Source of the DNA: Chlorobiota bacterium | GTDB taxonomy: Bacteria; Bacteroidota; Bacteroidia; Bacteroidales; B39-G9 | Direction: 5' to 3' | DNA length: 10,224 bases | Assembly (NCBI GenBank): GCA_030632095.1 | Contig: DAOVJU010000076.1 | Location: 1 to 10,224 of the forward strand | Shown: positions 6,458-10,224 of the stretch, piece after piece | Layout of the letters: the number at the start of each line of letters is the position of its first letter | How positions within the stretch are numbered: position 1 is the stretch's first letter | The notes under the pieces: model-generated | Databases searched by the model: none | Told to the model about the DNA's origin: nothing | Seen by the model: the letters and a program-made list of their open reading frames with translations, nothing else | Position numbers and translations under genes: made by a program

Positions 6458-7414
6458 ATGAGAAGAGCGTTATCAAGCATAAATATTATCGTATCTGTTT
6501 ATAATGAGGAAGAAGGATTGTATGACTTTTGGATTCAACTAAATAAAACATTATGTGACCTTAGTACTATAAATGCACAAGTCATTTGGGTTAATGATGG
6601 AAGTAAAGACAAGAGCCAACAGGTTATTGAAAAAATCCTATGCGAAGAAAAAAAGGAAAACATTGGTCACTGTTCCATTGAATTTTCAAGGAATTACGGT
6701 CACGAAGCTGCAATGATTGCTGGTATTGATCACGCAGAACATGAAGCTATTATCTGCCTTGATGCTGATTTGCAACATCCGTCGGCAAAAATACCTGAAA
6801 TGATAAATGCTTATGAACAAGGCAGTGAAATTGTATTGATGAAACGTACGAAAAGGGAGGATAATGGACCAATTAAAAATCTGTTTTCGAATCTTTTTTA
6901 TTTTCTTTTTTACAAACTAACCGATGGTGCTTTTAGCAAAAACTCTTCAGACTTCTTTTTAATATCACAAAAAATTGCATCGATACTAAAAACTAACTTT
7001 AGAGAACGAAATAGATTCATTCGTGGGTACATTCAAATAGTAGGGTTTGAAAAACAAACCCTCTCTTTTGAAGCTCCATCAAGGTTAAAAGGGGAATCGA
7101 GTTATTCTTTTAAGAGTTTATTCCAATTAGCGTTCAATGCTTTTTTTGTTTTTTCAAATAAGCTATTGTCTATTTCTTTGTATGTATCATTGTTGTTTTT
7201 ACTTTTTTCAATCCTTATCATTATATATAGTCTTTATGAGTATTTCTTTGGCGATTCTGTTCCTTCGGGTTACACTACTTTAATTGTTTTTAACTCCATT
7301 TGTTTTACTACATTATTTTTCCTGGTTGCCATTTTGTCAATATATTTTGGTAAAACGTTTGATGAAATTAAAGACCGACCAATTTATTTAATAAAGAACT
7401 TCAAAAAAAAGTAA
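6458..7414 (+). CDS. GtrB/ArnC-like polyprenyl-phosphate glycosyltransferase (GT2)
   Basis: The product has 318 residues. The GT-A domain shows NIIVSVYNEEEGL (9-21), VIWVNDGSKD (42-51), FSRNYGHEAAMIAG (76-89), the DxD-type motif CLDADLQHP (100-108), ERNRFIRGYIQIVGF (183-197) and the membrane-proximal RLKGESSYSFKSLFQLAFNA (209-228), here as R.KGeSsYs. Two long helices (about 237-262 and 272-298) close the protein. This order matches GtrB/ArnC-type enzymes, which load glucose, 4-amino-arabinose or similar sugars onto undecaprenyl phosphate at the cytoplasmic face; their products feed GT39 or Gtr-type membrane transferases. It follows the previous GT2 gene by 3 bp and precedes the large membrane protein by 40 bp, so the three are probably cotranscribed. 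Having two GT2 lipid-sugar enzymes together suggests either two donors or two steps. Confidence 0.92.
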   Translation: MRRALSSINIIVSVYNEEEGLYDFWIQLNKTLCDLSTINAQVIWVNDGSKDKSQQVIEKILCEEKKENIGHCSIEFSRNYGHEAAMIAGIDHAEHEAIICLDADLQHPSAKIPEMINAYEQGSEIVLMKRTKREDNGPIKNLFSNLFYFLFYKLTDGAFSKNSSDFFLISQKIASILKTNFRERNRFIRGYIQIVGFEKQTLSFEAPSRLKGESSYSFKSLFQLAFNAFFVFSNKLLSISLYVSLLFLLFSILIIIYSLYEYFFGDSVPSGYTTLIVFNSICFTTLFFLVAILSIYFGKTFDEIKDRPIYLIKNFKKK

Positions 7415-7454
7415 TACACTTTTTAGACTCACAAACTTAACCATCTTTTTAATT

Positions 7455-8954
7455 ATGGAGAATCTAGGCATTGTTAAATCTCTTTTTCAGTTCAATAAAA
7501 CAAATCAAATAAACCAAAAGTTATTAACAAAAAAAACTCTGGTTATTATCCCACTATTTATTATAACATTAAATATTTCACTATACCATATACAAAATCA
7601 TTTTGAATTTATCCAGATTCAAAAAAGATATGATGCCTCTGGTTTTAGTCATGGAAATGCTCGTCATTTCTTCTACTTTCAATATTATAAAAACCTTTTC
7701 CCGATAGCAATTATAGGAAATAAGGAATATTCAAAAGAAGGAGCAGGCAAGCTATTAAAAGAAAAAGGACATAATGCCATAATGGAATACCAACATTGGA
7801 CAAGATTAGGTGAAAATGTCAAAATCTGGGCCTACTATCCATCTGCTATATTTAAGGGGTCTTCAGAAAAACCAACGCTGAAAGGTTTTAATACTCTGGT
7901 TTTTATTATTACACTTATTGTTTGTTTTATAGGATTCTATTTGGTAAAGAAACCTTTATTAGGTATTTTGCTAGTACTCTTTGTGAATCTGACACCTTAT
8001 TTTCATTATGAAGTTTATAATCGTGAGAATATTTTTGCCCTTTTAGCATGCACTTTTCTTATTTCATTAAGTTTAAATATAATCTATATTTTTGGTAAAC
8101 CATCTAAAAAATATTTGATTCTATTATTGGCAATTTTATCAGGTATCATAATTGGATTTTTTAGTGAGATGAGGGCTGAAATAAAAGTTATTTTAGTATC
8201 AGTTATACTTATATATACCTTTTCAAAAAACTTGACATGGGTGTATAAATTCATAGGAATTATACTCTTATTTTTATCCTTTACTTCAACCAAATCCGCA
8301 ATAAGAAATCATTTTGACCGTAAATTTGAAGAAGCAAAAAAGGTTGTGGCTAATGTCGGAGGCCATGTATATAATGGAGATCGGATTTATGAGCATAAAT
8401 TATGGCATCCGATATTTTGTGGCCTGGGTGATTTTGGGAAAGATAAAGGGTACATATGGGATGATGTAGTTGCATACAGATACGCCATTCCTGTATTAAA
8501 AGAACGTTATGGAATGGACTTGCAATACAGCGGTAAATACCATTTAGATCAATATTACGATAGTGCAAAAATGTACTATGTGAAAACTGATGAGATTGAA
8601 GAGTATGAAGAAGTAATAAGGGATAAAGTTCTTGGTGACATCAAATCAGATCCATTATGGTACGCAGGTGTTTTAATTAAAAGAGCAGGATTAGTATTGG
8701 TAAATAATATACCTTTTAATTTCATTGGTTTATTTCTGGCCCCTTTGATAATTCTTCTTATAATATTTAAAAAGTTCAATTACCTTACTCTACTAATTTC
8801 AACATTCCCACTTTCTGCAACACCCATCTTAATATATGCGCACCGCGGAACACCTTTTAACTCTTTTTTCCCTTATATTGTTTTATTGGTGCTTGTTATG
8901 CTGATTATTGAATTTATTGCTATCAAAAATGCAAATAAACAAATAAATAATTAA
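7455..8954 (+). CDS. Multi-spanning membrane protein of unknown function, candidate membrane glycosyltransferase
   Basis: The product has 499 residues. One hydrophobic helix lies near residues 28-45, followed by a soluble loop (about 48-143), several helices (about 144-280), a second soluble segment (about 281-405) and C-terminal helices (about 412-490). This alternation of loops and helices is compatible with GT-C-type membrane glycosyltransferases, but none of their signature motifs is certain. The second loop holds the striking string HKLWHPIFCGLGDFG (314-328) followed by KGYIWDDVVAYRYA (331-344). This pattern, H..WH....GLG...yGy.w.D, resembles that of hypothetical membrane proteins I associate with cell-surface glycan loci, from memory only. 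It is probably the last gene of the GT2 operon, 40 bp behind it with no -7 box in the gap. The first ATG in the frame follows an A/T-rich leader. The function is unassigned. Confidence 0.75.
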   Translation: MENLGIVKSLFQFNKTNQINQKLLTKKTLVIIPLFIITLNISLYHIQNHFEFIQIQKRYDASGFSHGNARHFFYFQYYKNLFPIAIIGNKEYSKEGAGKLLKEKGHNAIMEYQHWTRLGENVKIWAYYPSAIFKGSSEKPTLKGFNTLVFIITLIVCFIGFYLVKKPLLGILLVLFVNLTPYFHYEVYNRENIFALLACTFLISLSLNIIYIFGKPSKKYLILLLAILSGIIIGFFSEMRAEIKVILVSVILIYTFSKNLTWVYKFIGIILLFLSFTSTKSAIRNHFDRKFEEAKKVVANVGGHVYNGDRIYEHKLWHPIFCGLGDFGKDKGYIWDDVVAYRYAIPVLKERYGMDLQYSGKYHLDQYYDSAKMYYVKTDEIEEYEEVIRDKVLGDIKSDPLWYAGVLIKRAGLVLVNNIPFNFIGLFLAPLIILLIIFKKFNYLTLLISTFPLSATPILIYAHRGTPFNSFFPYIVLLVLVMLIIEFIAIKNANKQINN

Positions 8955-9019
8955 CAAAAGGATGCTAAATCATTTAATCAAATATAAAGAATAATTATAA
9001 TTAACATTACAGAACTTCC

Positions 9020-9904
9020 CTAATATCTAGGAATATTTTTTATAAACAAAGCCAATCCAAAAATAAAAACTTCTCCACTAATAAACCATATTCTTGATAT
9101 TATAGAAGTTGTAATTGCCAATTCATTATCCCAACCTGTAGAAATTAAATAAGTTGCAATTATCCCTTCACGTACACCAATTCCACCGGGTGCAATAATA
9201 GCCAGAACTCCAAAACTTACACTTAAAGGAAAAGATAACGCATCTATCATTTGAGTTTCAGGATTAATTGATTTGCAGAAAAAATAAAATGCAATTATCC
9301 AAACCAACCAGTACAAAATGATGTATTTACTTAAATTCAATGATTTCTTAATGTTCAGTACAGGAACATTTATTTCTTTAGTTATAAATTTATTTATAAT
9401 TCTTATTGAGATTTCATGAAATTTTGCCGAGAAAAGAAAAATTATCAAGCTTAAAATAATAAATATTAATGCACCCTTAAAAAAGATTGAAAAATCCAGT
9501 AAAAGAAAAGGAACCAAACTAATTAAAAGTCCTAACAGAATGTAAATTAATTGTTCTTTAAGCGATATGGTTGAAGTAATCTTTAAATTTGATTTTAATC
9601 TTGCAACATAAGCTGCTCTGCCTAAAATAACCCATAATTTCCCGGGAATGTATTTTGCAAAAACAGCAATACCATGCGAATAAATTACGTGTTTTTTTAC
9701 AATATTAACATCATGAATTTGAAGTGCCTTATACCAACTAAAAGTGCTTAAATAAAAACCCAGCCATAAAAATTGAACTGACAAACTTAAATAGAAATAA
9801 TTAAATGTTATTTCTTCAAATATCAGATAATTAAATCTGAAAAGATAGTATACTAAAAAAACAATTGAAAGAACAACTAGTAATTGAAAAATCCGTTTTA
9901 GCAT
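9020..9904 (-). CDS. Flippase-like membrane protein (LPG synthase transmembrane family)
   Basis: The product has 294 residues with about seven to eight membrane helices. KYIPGKLWVILGRAAYVAR (84-102) and IIAPGGIGVREGIIATYLIS (236-255) match the two best conserved regions of the lysylphosphatidylglycerol synthase TM / AglD-like family. The lone membrane domain, without the soluble aminoacyl-transferase half of MprF, is usual for members of this family in glycan loci, where a role in lipid or lipid-sugar translocation is often proposed but seldom proven. It is convergent with the GT2 operon, with 65 bp between the stop codons and no clear terminator there. The start codon is ATG, and an exact -7 box lies 36 bp upstream of it. 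Placement next to three glycosyltransferases is the main hint of a job in moving polyprenyl-linked sugars. Confidence 0.88.
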   Translation of the reverse strand: MLKRIFQLLVVLSIVFLVYYLFRFNYLIFEEITFNYFYLSLSVQFLWLGFYLSTFSWYKALQIHDVNIVKKHVIYSHGIAVFAKYIPGKLWVILGRAAYVARLKSNLKITSTISLKEQLIYILLGLLISLVPFLLLDFSIFFKGALIFIILSLIIFLFSAKFHEISIRIINKFITKEINVPVLNIKKSLNLSKYIILYWLVWIIAFYFFCKSINPETQMIDALSFPLSVSFGVLAIIAPGGIGVREGIIATYLISTGWDNELAITTSIISRIWFISGEVFIFGLALFIKNIPRY

Positions 9905-9939
9905 TTCAAAATAATATGGTTCAATATCTATACAAATTA

Positions 9940-9947
9940 CAAATGTA
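9940..9947 (-). promoter_or_regulatory. -7 box (TACATTTG) of the flippase-like gene
   Basis: On the minus strand TACATTTG matches TAnnTTTG exactly, 35 bp upstream of the ATG at 9904. The -33 region is only T-rich (TTTTTT at about 9963-9968), without a clean TTG at the right spacing. A T-run shared with the terminator of the upstream gene makes the layout compact. Confidence 0.45.
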
Positions 9948-9962
9948 GATTTCTAAATGAAT

Positions 9963-10002
9963 AAAAAATGCACTTAACAAGAAATAATTGATTAAGTGCA
10001 TT
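9963..10002 (-). terminator. Intrinsic terminator of the response-regulator gene
   Basis: On the minus strand an 11-bp perfect stem (AATGCACTTAA pairing with TTAAGTGCATT) encloses a loop of about 14 bases and is followed directly by a run of T (9963-9968). It starts about 50 bp after the stop codon of the receiver-domain gene. Stem and T tract are both seen; termination is the natural reading on the minus strand. Confidence 0.7.
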
Positions 10003-10051
10003 AAATGTTGAGATGAAATATATTTTAATATTGTTTAATGTAATCAATAAA

Positions 10052-10224
10052 TTATTTATCTCCAACAAGTGACAATATTTTAACAAATAAATCTTCGGGG
10101 TCAAATGGTTTTGTTATGTATTCGTTCATTCCTAATGCAAGGCATTTTTTTCTTTCTTCATCTTCACTGATTGCAGTCATTCCCAAAATTGGAATTTTAT
10201 TTTGAGGAGATTTAAATTCATTTC
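10052..10224 (-). CDS. Response-regulator receiver domain, C-terminal fragment
   Basis: Only the last 56 codons are inside the window; the gene continues to the right. The fragment reads through KIPILGMTAISEDEE and CLALGMNEYITKPFDPEDL and ends in VGDK. It contains two conserved receiver features: the switch threonine in MTA and the lysine in KPF, within the GM.eYi.KPf signature. The phosphoacceptor Asp lies outside the window. The protein ends about 18 residues after KPF, so the receiver is C-terminal; it belongs either to a stand-alone CheY-like regulator or to a hybrid histidine kinase, and the sequence cannot decide. The pattern is typical of hybrid kinases. No link to the glycosylation genes is visible. 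Confidence 0.88.
   Translation of the reverse strand, partial: NEFKSPQNKIPILGMTAISEDEERKKCLALGMNEYITKPFDPEDLFVKILSLVGDK

Noticed and set aside
8084..8779. Three short minus-strand open frames inside the 499-residue membrane protein gene
   Set aside because: They are antisense shadows of a coherent membrane-protein frame, with no recognisable domains.
8955..9019. Bidirectional terminator between the convergent genes
   Set aside because: Only short A/T self-complementary stretches (ATAATTATAATTA) are present; no stable GC-containing stem with a T tract was found.

Overview
The window looks like chromosome from a member of the Bacteroidota. It is strongly AT-rich, most starts lack a Shine-Dalgarno sequence, and exact TAnnTTTG boxes (the -7 element of that phylum) stand upstream of the tRNA and of three genes or operons. 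The protein repertoire (a short lipoprotein, DPM1-like glycosyltransferases, a GT39 enzyme with an added beta-rich tail) fits a free-living Bacteroidia, Cytophagia or Flavobacteriia member. The species cannot be named from the sequence.

Left part (1-1880, + strand): the 3' end of a prepilin-peptidase-like membrane protein with a GxGD motif overlaps by 4 bp a complete GspE/PilB-type secretion ATPase. Together they indicate a type II secretion or type IV pilus-like locus that continues to the left of the window. A tRNA-Arg(ACG) on the minus strand, with its own promoter, closes this block.

Middle (1974-3141): an intergenic stretch with a perfect 14-bp palindrome, then an orphan lipoprotein gene of unknown function.

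Main block (3243-8954, + strand): a GT39/ArnT-like integral membrane glycosyltransferase with a C-terminal beta-rich extension; a DPM1-like GT2 with a charged insert and two C-terminal membrane helices; a GtrB/ArnC-like GT2; and a large multi-spanning membrane protein with a conserved-looking extracytoplasmic motif. A convergent minus-strand gene (9020-9904) encodes a flippase-like protein of the LPG-synthase transmembrane family. The simplest reading is a polyprenyl-phosphate-sugar pathway. The GT2 enzymes load sugars onto a lipid carrier on the cytoplasmic side, a carrier protein may flip them, and the GT39 enzyme (perhaps with the orphan membrane protein) transfers them on the periplasmic side. 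The acceptor (lipid A, glycan or protein) is not visible here.

Right end (10052-10224, minus strand): the C-terminal end of a response-regulator receiver domain, followed by a good intrinsic terminator. I see no CRISPR array, insertion sequence, phage gene or recombinase. The most interesting parts are the glycosylation cassette, its unassigned membrane protein, and the GT39 extension.
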